Source: Candidatus Pelagibacter ubique HIMB140 (GTDB lineage: Bacteria; Pseudomonadota; Alphaproteobacteria; Pelagibacterales; Pelagibacteraceae). Taken from it: a stretch of DNA of 64,000 bases. The stretch is taken from assembly GCF_025558165.1 (NCBI RefSeq), contig NZ_LAMZ01000001.1:186001-250000 (forward strand), in the 5' to 3' direction. Below, piece after piece: positions 18,810 to 26,496 of this stretch (position 1 is the first letter of the stretch; each line of letters starts with the position of its first letter). The translations under genes were made by a program, and so were the position numbers. The notes under the pieces are model-generated. The model was not told the origin of the DNA, searched no databases, and saw nothing but the letters and a program-made list of their open reading frames with translations.

Positions 18810-19556
18810 TTAATTTTTCTCTATTTCTCCTTCCTCTGAATGAACATGATCATGTTTATGTTCATATACAGAAAGAATTTGAGATGCTTTTTCACCAAAT
18901 AAGGTTTTATATTCGTTATTTTTTGCCACATCCATTGGTGTACCAGAACAACAAACGTGACCATTTAGACAAACAACATGATCAGTAGCTGTCATGACAG
19001 TGTGTAAATCATGTGAAATTAATAAAATTCCACAATTAAGAGTGTCTGAAATTTTTTTAATCAATTCATAAAGAGCAATTTCACCTGTGTAATCTACACC
19101 CTGAACAGGTTCATCTAAAACTAATAATTCTGGTTTTTTTGAAATAGCCCTTGCTATTAAAACTCTTTGAAACTCACCACCAGATAAATTTCCTAAATTT
19201 TTATTTTTTAAGTGAATGACACCAGTTAAATTTAAAGCTTCATCTATCACTTCCTCATCAATATTTTCTGTTAACAGCATAAAATCATAAACACGAAGAG
19301 GTAATGTCCAATCTATAGATATTTTTTGAGGAACATATCCAATCTTGTTAGTATATTTTTCAACATTCCCTTCTATATTTTTATAAATTCCTAAAGCAAT
19401 TTTCGCAGTTGTACTTTTTCCTGATCCGTTAGGACCAATTAAAGTTACAATTTTTCCTTTTTCAACTTTTAACGAAACACCTTCTACCAACCACTTTCCA
19501 TTTTGTCGAAAGCCTGCATTATTTAGTTGAACCAAAGTTTTATTCTCAGAGTTCAT
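18810..19556 (-). CDS. znuC: zinc ABC transporter ATP-binding protein ZnuC
   Basis: 248 residues, ABC ATPase. Walker A GPNGSGKST (about residue 40), Q-loop in IGYVPQKISID, signature LSGGEFQRV, Walker B LLVLDEPVQGVD and the H-loop LISHDLHTV. The C-terminal tail YEHKHDHVHSEEGE is His/Glu-rich, as often in ZnuC, and may sense or buffer zinc. First gene of the leftward znuC-znuB-zur-ldh unit, which starts across the shared Zur operator from znuA. Confidence 0.95.
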   Translation of the reverse strand: MNSENKTLVQLNNAGFRQNGKWLVEGVSLKVEKGKIVTLIGPNGSGKSTTAKIALGIYKNIEGNVEKYTNKIGYVPQKISIDWTLPLRVYDFMLLTENIDEEVIDEALNLTGVIHLKNKNLGNLSGGEFQRVLIARAISKKPELLVLDEPVQGVDYTGEIALYELIKKISDTLNCGILLISHDLHTVMTATDHVVCLNGHVCCSGTPMDVAKNNEYKTLFGEKASQILSVYEHKHDHVHSEEGEIEKN

Positions 19557-19575
19557 TTATTCCTTGACTTGTAAA

Positions 19576-19608
19576 TGTTATATTATTACATAATGTTATA
19601 ATATAACA
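19576..19608. promoter_or_regulatory. tandem Zur-type operators between znuC and znuA
   Basis: Two 15-base sites lie 18 bases apart start to start. TGTTATAATATAACA (19594-19608) is a perfect palindrome around a central A. TGTTATATTATTACA (19576-19590) is the same with one mismatch. They match the TGTTATANTATAACA-like motif of alphaproteobacterial Zur and sit in the only intergenic region shared by the divergent zinc genes. Zur binding is inferred from motif and context. Confidence 0.85.
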
Positions 19609-19626
19609 ACTTTTAAATAATTACTT

Positions 19627-20733
19627 ATGATAAATCTAAAAAAATTACCAATAATCTTTTCATTAATATCCTTTTTAACTATATTTTCATCAGCAAATGC
19701 TGAAATCAAAGTAGTTGCTTCTATTAAACCAATACATTCATTAGCAAGTTATTTAATGGATGATGTAGGTAAACCAGATCTAATAGTGGATGGTTATAGC
19801 TCACCTCATGGATTTGCAATGAAGCCCTCTCATGCAAAAATGCTTCAAAATGCTGATCTTGTGTTTTGGGTAGGAGAAGATTTAGAAAATTTTTTAGAAA
19901 AACCGTTAAGTTCAATCGCAAAAAAAGCTGAAAAAATTGAACTAATAGAAATCAAAGGATTACAAGTATTAAAATTTAGAGAAAGAAATATTTTTGACGA
20001 ACATGATCATGACGACCATGGACATGATGATGACCACGGTAAAAAAGAAGATGATCACGACCACGATCACGACGATCATGGTAAAAAAGAAGATGATCAT
20101 GACGACCATGGACATGATGATGACCACGGTAAAAAAGAAGATGATCACGACCACGATCACGACGATCATGGTAAAAAAGAAGATGATCATGACGACCATG
20201 GACATGATGATCATGATGGACATGCACATGGTGAATTTGATCCACACATTTGGTTGGACCCAATTAACGCAAAAGCTATGTTAAATGAAATGGCAGAACA
20301 TTTAATTGAAAATGATCCAAAAAATGAAGCTAACTATAAAAGTAATTTAGCTAAAGCTTTACAAGAAATCGATAAACTTACAATTGACGTAATGACAGAC
20401 TTAAGTAACAGTGTTTCTTCAATTGTATTTCATGATGCTTATCAATATTTTGAGGAAAGATTTAACGTTAAAGTATTAGGTGCATTTACTGTTAATACAG
20501 ATGTAATGCCTGGAGCAGAACAATTAGCTGAAATTAGAGAAATTATCGAGCATGATAAAGTAGCTTGTGTGTTCTCAGAGCCTCAATTTAATCCTGATAT
20601 TATCAATGCAGTTGCAAAAGATATGAAGATTAAAACTGGTGTTCTGGATCCTCTAGGTGCAACATTAGATCCAGGTAAAGATCTATATTTCAATTTAATT
20701 AGAAATATGTCTGCATCTTTCAAAGGTTGTTAA
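19627..20733 (+). CDS. znuA: zinc ABC transporter periplasmic binding protein ZnuA
   Basis: 368 residues, the high-affinity zinc receptor in the periplasm. A signal peptide (about residues 1-25, cleavage after SANA) precedes VVASIKPIHSLASYLM. Metal-ligand regions are SSPHGFAMKPSHAKML, FDPHIWLDP, VFHDAYQYFEERF and VFSEPQFNPDI. Between residues ~120 and ~205 there is a His/Asp-rich flexible loop, far longer than usual and built from a perfect 90-bp duplication (see the repeat entry). The start is 18 bases after the second Zur box. No Shine-Dalgarno is visible. Confidence 0.96.
   Translation: MINLKKLPIIFSLISFLTIFSSANAEIKVVASIKPIHSLASYLMDDVGKPDLIVDGYSSPHGFAMKPSHAKMLQNADLVFWVGEDLENFLEKPLSSIAKKAEKIELIEIKGLQVLKFRERNIFDEHDHDDHGHDDDHGKKEDDHDHDHDDHGKKEDDHDDHGHDDDHGKKEDDHDHDHDDHGKKEDDHDDHGHDDHDGHAHGEFDPHIWLDPINAKAMLNEMAEHLIENDPKNEANYKSNLAKALQEIDKLTIDVMTDLSNSVSSIVFHDAYQYFEERFNVKVLGAFTVNTDVMPGAEQLAEIREIIEHDKVACVFSEPQFNPDIINAVAKDMKIKTGVLDPLGATLDPGKDLYFNLIRNMSASFKGC
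20008..20220 (+). repeat. 90-bp perfect tandem repeat encoding the ZnuA His/Asp-rich loop
   Basis: Units at 20008-20097 and 20098-20187 read identically base for base. A partial third copy starts at 20188. Each unit encodes 30 residues containing HDDHGHDDDHGKKEDD and HDHDHDDHGKKEDD, so there is also a shorter inner repeat. The frame is kept (90 = 30 codons). The reverse strand is open across the region only because of this composition. Confidence 0.97.
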
Positions 20734-20745
20734 TTAAAAATTAGG

Positions 20746-20781
20746 TTTAATCTGGGAATTTTTTTAAATTCTCGGATTAAA
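20746..20781 (+). terminator. hairpin downstream of znuA
   Basis: A 16-bp stem (20746-20761 with 20766-20781), fully paired in RNA if two G-U pairs are counted, with a TTTT loop. It begins 12 bases after the znuA stop. No clear U-run follows, so it may act as an mRNA 3' stabiliser or a weak terminator. Confidence 0.6.
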
Positions 20782-20865
20782 ATATAACATTCACTGATAT
20801 TTTTATAATACAATAAGCATTGTAATTTTTTCTAAGAGGATTTATTTTCTTTATAATTTGATTTT

Positions 20866-21747
20866 ATGAAGGATTTAAATTTATTTAAAAAAAATGGCTT
20901 TCTTGTTAAAGAAAATTTAATTTCTCAAACAAAGATAAACAAAATAAATAAAATTGTTAATGAAGTAATTTCAAAAGAGAAAAAGAAAAAAAATGGTAAT
21001 GGTGCAAATGGAACTCAATCCTATAATAATTACCATTTTGTTTACAATTCAGACTCATCAAGGAATAAAGAAATATTAAGACTAAATAACCCTCAGAATA
21101 GGCATAAAATCTTCTATGAATTATCTAGAGATAAAAAGATTATATCCATAGCTAAAAAATTGTTAGGTGGAACAGTTAGATTTCATCTTGGTAAATTAAA
21201 CTTTAAACTTCCAAATAAGAAAAAAGGAAGTGAAATTGGATGGCACCAAGATTGGGCTTTTTACCCTCATACTAACGATGATTTAATCACAGTTGGTATA
21301 TATTTAGATGATTGCTATGAGAAAAATGGGCCTCTTAAAATAATAAAAAATTCACACAAAAAGAAATTATACAGCCACCACAGCAAAGATAATTATTTTG
21401 TTGGAAAAATAGATACTAAAAAAAATAAAATAGGAACTAAAGATAGTGTTTCTATAACTGGAGCTGCTGGAACAGTTGTTTTTTTTCATTGTAGATCAGT
21501 TCATGGGTCTGGACATAATCTTATGAATAACTCAAGACCCTTAATTTTATTTGGTTATAGAGCTTGTGATGCTTGGCCATTAATCAATGATGGAAACCCT
21601 CATCCTGAAGTCAATTTAGAAAATTATGATAAAAATATTATTGTAGGAAATAAATCAATAAAACCAAGATTAACTAAAGTTCCAACAATAATCCCACTAC
21701 CTAAAAAGAAACACTACGTTTCAATCTATGAACTCCAAAAAAATTAA
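20866..21747 (+). CDS. phytanoyl-CoA dioxygenase (PhyH) family Fe(II)/2-oxoglutarate oxygenase
   Basis: 293 residues. The iron-binding HxD is in GWHQDWAFY (His127, Asp129), the distal His in FFHCRSVHGSGHN (His213), and a 2-oxoglutarate-binding Arg in NSRPLILFGYRA (Arg224). It should couple 2-oxoglutarate decarboxylation to hydroxylation of an unknown substrate. The family includes ectoine hydroxylase and phosphonate-oxidising PhnY-type enzymes, and nothing here selects one of these. It lies between znuA and the arsenic/phosphate genes. A candidate -10 (TATAAT) is about 60 bases upstream. The predicted product is cytoplasmic, with no signal peptide. Confidence 0.88.
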   Translation: MKDLNLFKKNGFLVKENLISQTKINKINKIVNEVISKEKKKKNGNGANGTQSYNNYHFVYNSDSSRNKEILRLNNPQNRHKIFYELSRDKKIISIAKKLLGGTVRFHLGKLNFKLPNKKKGSEIGWHQDWAFYPHTNDDLITVGIYLDDCYEKNGPLKIIKNSHKKKLYSHHSKDNYFVGKIDTKKNKIGTKDSVSITGAAGTVVFFHCRSVHGSGHNLMNNSRPLILFGYRACDAWPLINDGNPHPEVNLENYDKNIIVGNKSIKPRLTKVPTIIPLPKKKHYVSIYELQKN

Positions 21748-21781
21748 ATTACATTAAAGTTCTTTGTAATAAATCTTTAAC

Positions 21782-21814
21782 ATAACATTCATATAAATTT
21801 TGAATGTTATTTTT
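21782..21814 (+). promoter_or_regulatory. perfect hairpin covering the start codon of the next gene
   Basis: A 10-bp perfect stem (ATAACATTCA at 21782-21791, TGAATGTTAT at 21801-21810) with a 9-base loop, followed by TTTT. The ATG at 21804 lies inside the 3' arm. It could be the terminator of the PhyH gene, or a structure that masks the start of the arsenic cassette. Confidence 0.6.
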
Positions 21815-22028
21815 AAAAAAATATCTTAAATGGATAAGTACATTTTTAGTATTAACTGGTATTTTACTTACAAATCTTAATATTTATCCACTGAATATAT
21901 ATTTTCATGGACTTGGTGTTGTTGGATGGACAATTTCAGGGTTTTTATTAAAGGATAAGGCTATCTTAACTAATTTTGGATTACAAATTCCACTATTTGT
22001 AATTGGTATTTATAAAATTATTTTTTAA
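21804..22028 (+). CDS. small membrane protein heading the arsC-channel cassette
   Basis: 74 residues with two or three hydrophobic segments: WISTFLVLTGILLTNLNIYP, LGVVGWTISGFLL and a C-terminal hydrophobic stretch, with KDKAILTNFG between the last two. It resembles, from memory only, short alphaproteobacterial membrane proteins of unknown function (DUF6552-like). The stop overlaps the arsC start (TAATG), so it is translationally linked to arsenate reductase. The ATG lies within a hairpin, and no alternative ATG follows. Function not recognised; a role with arsC and the channel is inferred from linkage. Confidence 0.75.
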   Translation: MLFLKKYLKWISTFLVLTGILLTNLNIYPLNIYFHGLGVVGWTISGFLLKDKAILTNFGLQIPLFVIGIYKIIF

Positions 22029-22459
22029 TGAAAAATATATTATTTGTATGCACTGGTAATTCTGCAAGAAGTATTATAGCTGAGAGTATTGTAAATTACG
22101 AATACTCAAACAAATTTAAAGCTTTTAGTGCTGGAAGTAATCCTTCTGGAAAAATCAATGAAGATGTAAAAAATTTTTTAGAGAAAAACAAAAATTACGA
22201 TCTAAGCAATTATAGTTCTAAAAACTTTGAAGAATTTATAAATAATGAAATAAAAATGGACCACGTATTTACCGTTTGCAATAACGCAAATAATGAGGTG
22301 TGCCCTATCTGGCCTCAAAAGGAACAAATAACACATTGGGATATAGAAGATCCTGTATCTAAACTTCAAAATGCAAATAATGAAGAAAAACAAATAATTA
22401 TTAGAAGCACATTTAATATTATTAGTAGTAAAATTAAAGATTGGGTAAATGAAAAATAA
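22028..22459 (+). CDS. arsC: arsenate reductase (thioredoxin-coupled, low-molecular-weight phosphatase fold)
   Basis: 143 residues. The CX5R phosphate/arsenate loop is CTGNSAR (Cys8-Arg14). The redox pair follows in VFTVCNNANNEVCPIWP, and HWDIEDP supplies the catalytic Asp. This pattern is that of ArsC enzymes that pass an intramolecular disulfide to thioredoxin, rather than of protein tyrosine phosphatases. It converts arsenate to arsenite in the cytoplasm. Overlaps the small membrane protein upstream by one base and the MIP channel downstream by 11 bases. Confidence 0.92.
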   Translation: MKNILFVCTGNSARSIIAESIVNYEYSNKFKAFSAGSNPSGKINEDVKNFLEKNKNYDLSNYSSKNFEEFINNEIKMDHVFTVCNNANNEVCPIWPQKEQITHWDIEDPVSKLQNANNEEKQIIIRSTFNIISSKIKDWVNEK

Positions 22460-23105
22460 AAATAGATATTTTCTTTCAGAATTTATTGGAAGTTGTTTTC
22501 TAGTAATGATCATAGTTGGATCAGGCTTAATGGCAGAAAATCTGACTAACGATATAGCTGTAATGCTAATAGCCAATACTATAGCAACAGGTGCCGGTTT
22601 ATTTGTATTAATTACAGTATTTGCTGATGTATCTGGTGCTCATTTTAATCCATTTGTTAGTATTGCAATGACATTTACTGGAAAATTAAAAAAAAGATTA
22701 CTTCCCTTTTATATTTCTGCTCAAATCTTAGGGTGTATGTTGGGGGTTGCTTTAGCTAACTTCTTTTTTGAACATCAAATATTTGAGCTATCAACAAAAT
22801 CAAGAGATGGCGTTTATATATTTGTATCAGAAATAGTAGCTACTTTAGGTCTTATAATGATAATTTTTGGTTCAATGAAATCAGGTAAAATTTCTGTAGC
22901 TGCTTCAGTTGGTTTATATATTACAGCTGGTTACTGGTTTACTTCATCAACATCATTTGCAAATCCTGCAGTTGCAATAGCTAGAACTTTTACAGAATCA
23001 TTTACCGGTATAAATTATTTAAATACACCATTTTATATAATGGCTGAATTGATTGGAATGATAATAGCTGTTTATCTAGTAAAAAAAGTTTTTTTAAATA
23101 AGTGA
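22449..23105 (+). CDS. MIP family channel (AqpS-like, arsenic-associated)
   Basis: 218 residues with six membrane helices and two half-helices. The second signature is a canonical NPA (SFANPAVAIAR, residues 172-174). The first is NPF (HFNPFVSIA, residues 67-69) instead of NPA. The start overlaps arsC by 11 bases. In Sinorhizobium meliloti an aquaglyceroporin, AqpS, next to arsC lets arsenite leave the cell. The same job is the likeliest here and would explain the absence of ArsB or Acr3 genes next to arsC. Other small solutes remain possible. Its 3' end overlaps that of the convergent phoB by 12 bases. Confidence 0.85.
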   Translation: MKNKNRYFLSEFIGSCFLVMIIVGSGLMAENLTNDIAVMLIANTIATGAGLFVLITVFADVSGAHFNPFVSIAMTFTGKLKKRLLPFYISAQILGCMLGVALANFFFEHQIFELSTKSRDGVYIFVSEIVATLGLIMIIFGSMKSGKISVAASVGLYITAGYWFTSSTSFANPAVAIARTFTESFTGINYLNTPFYIMAELIGMIIAVYLVKKVFLNK

Positions 23106-23774
23106 ATAACCAGAAGATCTTACAGTTCTAATTAATTCTTTTTTATTTTTTAAATTAACAGATTGTCTTAATCTTCTGATATGGACATCAATAGTTCTGC
23201 TTTCAACATTCACATTATTTGGCCAAACATTTTCTAAAATTTGATCTCTTGAATAAACTCTCTTAGGATTAGTTAAAAAAAATTCCAACAATCTAAATTC
23301 TGTTGGTCCAAGCTTAATTTCTTGTTGATCTCTAAACACTCTTTTTTCAATTCTATCTAAGCTTAGATCTTCATACTCTAAACTGTCAGATACTATATTT
23401 GGATTAGATCGTCTTAACACAGCCTTCATTCTTGCCATTAATTCATTAAAGCTGAATGGTTTAGTTAAATAGTCATCTACACCACTATCTAGACCTTTTA
23501 TTTTGTCTTCCTCTTCACCTTTAGCGGTTAGCATAATCACTGGTAAACTTTTAAAAATATTATCTTTTCTTATACTTTTACAGATTTCTACCCCTGAAAG
23601 ATCAGGTAACATCCAATCTAATAATAGTAGATCAGGTTGAAATTTTTTTAATTCTTTTAAACCATCATTGCCATTTAATGATGATGATACAATAAAACCG
23701 TTTTTTTCTAGATTATGTTGAACTAATTGAATTATTGAAGGTTCGTCTTCAATAATAAATATCTTACCATTCAT
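23094..23774 (-). CDS. phoB: phosphate regulon response regulator PhoB
   Basis: 226 residues, OmpR/PhoB type. The receiver domain has acidic pocket residues Glu9, Asp10 and phospho-acceptor Asp53 (LLLLDWMLPD), with Lys in DDYLTKPFS. The C-terminal winged helix has KLGPTEFRLLEFF and SRTIDVHIRRLRQSV. It is phosphorylated by PhoR under phosphate limitation and would bind the two Pho boxes in this window. Last gene of phoR-pstSCAB-phoU-phoB, 2 bases after phoU. Confidence 0.97.
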   Translation of the reverse strand: MNGKIFIIEDEPSIIQLVQHNLEKNGFIVSSSLNGNDGLKELKKFQPDLLLLDWMLPDLSGVEICKSIRKDNIFKSLPVIMLTAKGEEEDKIKGLDSGVDDYLTKPFSFNELMARMKAVLRRSNPNIVSDSLEYEDLSLDRIEKRVFRDQQEIKLGPTEFRLLEFFLTNPKRVYSRDQILENVWPNNVNVESRTIDVHIRRLRQSVNLKNKKELIRTVRSSGYSLI

Positions 23775-23776
23775 TT

Positions 23777-24469
23777 TTATTGTTGAATAACTTTTCCTTT
23801 AGGTCTGCTACCTTTTAAGTATTCACCTTTAATTAAAAAACAAATTGTTTCTGCTATATTAGTTATATGATCTCCAGCTCTTTCAAGATTTTTTGTTGCA
23901 AAAATCAAATGAGTTGAAAAATCTAAATTCTTTTTATCTTTTGAGAGAAAATCAATAACACTTTCCATGGCTATATAGGTCAAATCATCAACTTGTTCAT
24001 CTTTTTCCCATACCTCTTTAGCTTTGTCATAATTTTTATTTACATAACTATCTAGTACATCATTTAATTGTTTAATTACTAAATCTCCTAATCTCTTTAA
24101 ATTTCCCAATAACTCCTCAGGTAAATCTAATGGTAATGGTTTGACTTTTTTTGCGTTACTTTTAGATAGATCACCTATTCTTTCCAAGTCTTGAGATATT
24201 TTTAAAGAACTGATTGTTTCTCTTAAATCAATAGCCATAGGTGCTCTTTTGACTAGTAATGTCATAATCTGAGTATCTATTTTGGATCTGAATTTATTTA
24301 TTTCTTCATCACTTTTAATAATTTTATCAATTGAGTCTTTATCAACTTTGATTACAGCATCCATAGAGTCAACCATTTGAGACTCGGTTAAACTTCCCAT
24401 TTTAATTACTGAATCAATTAAGTATCTTAATTCTTCTTCGTATGATTTTACTGTGTGCTCATTACTCAT
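23777..24469 (-). CDS. phoU: phosphate signalling regulator PhoU
   Basis: 230 residues, two three-helix PhoU repeats. Motifs: MDAVIKVDKDSIDKI and ISQDLERIGDLSKSNAKK in the first half and TKNLERAGDHITNIAETI in the second, each with the E/D-rich metal-binding pattern. It couples the state of the PstSCAB transporter to PhoR and dampens the response when phosphate is sufficient. Placed between pstB (3-base gap) and phoB. Confidence 0.96.
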   Translation of the reverse strand: MSNEHTVKSYEEELRYLIDSVIKMGSLTESQMVDSMDAVIKVDKDSIDKIIKSDEEINKFRSKIDTQIMTLLVKRAPMAIDLRETISSLKISQDLERIGDLSKSNAKKVKPLPLDLPEELLGNLKRLGDLVIKQLNDVLDSYVNKNYDKAKEVWEKDEQVDDLTYIAMESVIDFLSKDKKNLDFSTHLIFATKNLERAGDHITNIAETICFLIKGEYLKGSRPKGKVIQQ

Positions 24470-24472
24470 AAT

Positions 24473-25234
24473 TTATCCAAATCTACCTGTAATATAGTCT
24501 TGTGTCATTTTATTGTCAGGATTTTTAAAAATTTTCTCTGTTTTACCTACCTCAATTAACTTACCTAGATGGAAAAAGCCTGTTTTTTGTGAAACTCTAA
24601 CTGCTTGGGCCATTGAGTGTGTTACAATCACAATTGTATATGTTTTTTTAAGTTCATCAATTAATTCTTCAATTTTTGCTGTTGCTATAGGATCTAATGC
24701 TGAACAAGGTTCGTCCATTAATATAACTTCAGGATTTACAGAGATTGCTCTTGCTATACAAAGTCGTTGTTGTTGACCCCCAGAAAGTCCTGTACCTGGT
24801 TCGTCAAGTCTATCCTTTACTTCTTCCCACAAAGCAGCTTTTTTTAAGCTACTCTCAACAATTTCATCTAACTCACTTTTGGTTTCACCCTTGCCATGAA
24901 TTTTTGGACCATATGAAATGTTGTCATAAATACTTTTAGGAAATGGATTTGGTTTTTGAAAGACCATTCCTACTCTCTCCCTTAAAGATACTACATCTAA
25001 ATTTTTGTCATTAATTTCAATACCATCAATTTCAATATTTCCAGTAACTTTACAGATATCAATTACATCGTTCATTCTATTCAGACATCGAATAAAAGTA
25101 GATTTTCCACAACCAGATGGACCAATTAAAGCTGTAACCTCTTTTTCATTTAAATCTAAATTAACATCAAACAACGCTTGCTTCTCACCGTAATAAACAT
25201 TTAAGTTAGTTGATTTAATTTTTACTTCGTTCAT
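24473..25234 (-). CDS. pstB: phosphate ABC transporter ATP-binding protein PstB
   Basis: About 253 residues from the ATG at 25234, which forms a TAATG overlap with the pstA stop as at many other junctions here; an in-frame ATG at 25243 would add MEL. Walker [10 protein letters not shown], the PstB signature [18 protein letters not shown], Walker [14 protein letters not shown] and the H-loop [10 protein letters not shown] are present. It energises phosphate import. Confidence 0.97.
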   Translation of the reverse strand: MNEVKIKSTNLNVYYGEKQALFDVNLDLNEKEVTALIGPSGCGKSTFIRCLNRMNDVIDICKVTGNIEIDGIEINDKNLDVVSLRERVGMVFQKPNPFPKSIYDNISYGPKIHGKGETKSELDEIVESSLKKAALWEEVKDRLDEPGTGLSGGQQQRLCIARAISVNPEVILMDEPCSALDPIATAKIEELIDELKKTYTIVIVTHSMAQAVRVSQKTGFFHLGKLIEVGKTEKIFKNPDNKMTQDYITGRFG

Positions 25235-26496
25235 TAATTCCATCTTTTCTCGAATTTCTGTCTTAAATATACCGCTAAGAAATTCATTACAATTAAAAAA
25301 CTTAATAACATCATGATAGTAGCAGATGTTTTCTCTACAAATCCCCTTTCAGCAGACTCAGACCACAAATAAACTTGGACAGGCAGAGAGGCTGAAGGAT
25401 CTATTGGTGTAGAGGGGATATCAACTACAAATGCAACCATACCAATTAAAATTAATGGAGCTGTTTCTCCTAAAGCTTGTGCTAATCCTATAATTGTTCC
25501 TGACAAAGTTCCTGGCAACGCTAAAGGAACAACATGATGAAATACGGATTGAAATTTAGAAGCACCTACGGCTAAAGCTCCTTCTCTAATAGATGGTGGA
25601 ACAGCTTTTAAGGATGCTCTGCATGGAATAATAATTCTAGGCAATGTCATTAAAGCTAAAGTTATTCCAGCAACTAATGGTGTGGATCTTGGCAATTGGA
25701 TTGTGGCTAATAATATTTGTAAAGCTAATAAACCATAAACTATTGAGGGAACAGCAGCTAAATTATTGATATTAATTTCTATAAAATCAGTAATCTTATT
25801 TTTGGGAGCAAATTCCTCTAAATAAATTGAAGCTAACACTGCAACAGGAAAAGCTAATAGTAAACAGATAATTATACTGTAAAAAGATCCAACTAAAGCA
25901 CCACCAATACCAGCAAGTTCAGGATCACGAGAATCTCCATTTTTAAAAAAATAATTATTAAAATTCTTAATAATTTTTTTATTTTCAACTAACGTATCAT
26001 AAATAACTAATTGGAAATCAGATATTCTTCTTCTGTCTTCTGGTAAATCTCTTGGATAATTTCCTTTATGTAACTGATCAATATCATCTGATGCTGTAAT
26101 CTCTACATTGAATGTTTTTCCAATTAAATTATTATTTTCTAAAAAAGCTCTTTTAATTTCAATCTCAGCATCTGTTGTGAATAAGTCAATCAATTGATTT
26201 TCTTGATCTAAATCCTTAGCAGGATAAACTTTTAACAAACTCTCAATAGTAACATCATAAAAATCAGCATCTAAAATCTCATTCTCTGTAGCTCCATTTT
26301 GAATTTCTAAAAGTTCTTGATCAAAAAAAACTTCAACATTTATTGCAGTTTTCATGAATGCAGAACTTCCTTTTGAAAAAATATTGTGAACCAAAATAAT
26401 AACAAACAACAATGCTACAAAAATTGATGCTAGACCATAAAATCTAAATCTTTTTTCAGCATTATGTCTTTTTTTTAATCTTTGTTCTTTAGTCAT
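25234..26496 (-). CDS. pstA: phosphate ABC transporter permease PstA
   Basis: 420 residues. One N-terminal membrane helix ([21 protein letters not shown]) is followed by a periplasmic insert of about 150 residues, then the permease domain beginning [20 protein letters not shown] with the coupling-loop motif [20 protein letters not shown]. The long insert explains the large size relative to enterobacterial PstA and is common in alphaproteobacteria. Overlaps pstC by 8 bases. Confidence 0.95.
   Translation of the reverse strand: MTKEQRLKKRHNAEKRFRFYGLASIFVALLFVIILVHNIFSKGSSAFMKTAINVEVFFDQELLEIQNGATENEILDADFYDVTIESLLKVYPAKDLDQENQLIDLFTTDAEIEIKRAFLENNNLIGKTFNVEITASDDIDQLHKGNYPRDLPEDRRRISDFQLVIYDTLVENKKIIKNFNNYFFKNGDSRDPELAGIGGALVGSFYSIIICLLLAFPVAVLASIYLEEFAPKNKITDFIEININNLAAVPSIVYGLLALQILLATIQLPRSTPLVAGITLALMTLPRIIIPCRASLKAVPPSIREGALAVGASKFQSVFHHVVPLALPGTLSGTIIGLAQALGETAPLILIGMVAFVVDIPSTPIDPSASLPVQVYLWSESAERGFVEKTSATIMMLLSFLIVMNFLAVYLRQKFEKRWN

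Noticed and set aside
20008-20220. Regular repeats that could suggest a CRISPR array or minisatellite between genes
   Set aside because: Units are directly contiguous without spacers and lie in frame inside znuA, so they are a coding duplication.
19969-20284. Several long overlapping open frames on both strands across the znuA His-rich region, one Met/Ile/Val-rich and membrane-like
   Set aside because: They arise from the repeated GAT/CAT/CAC codons read in other frames. They have no start context or family match, and znuA is certain.
24513-25193. Open frames antisense to pstB, and similar antisense frames elsewhere (for example 5961-6332, 17236-17730, 44322-44645, 60987-61268)
   Set aside because: Each mirrors a well-supported gene, shows no family motif and has composition expected of a shadow frame.
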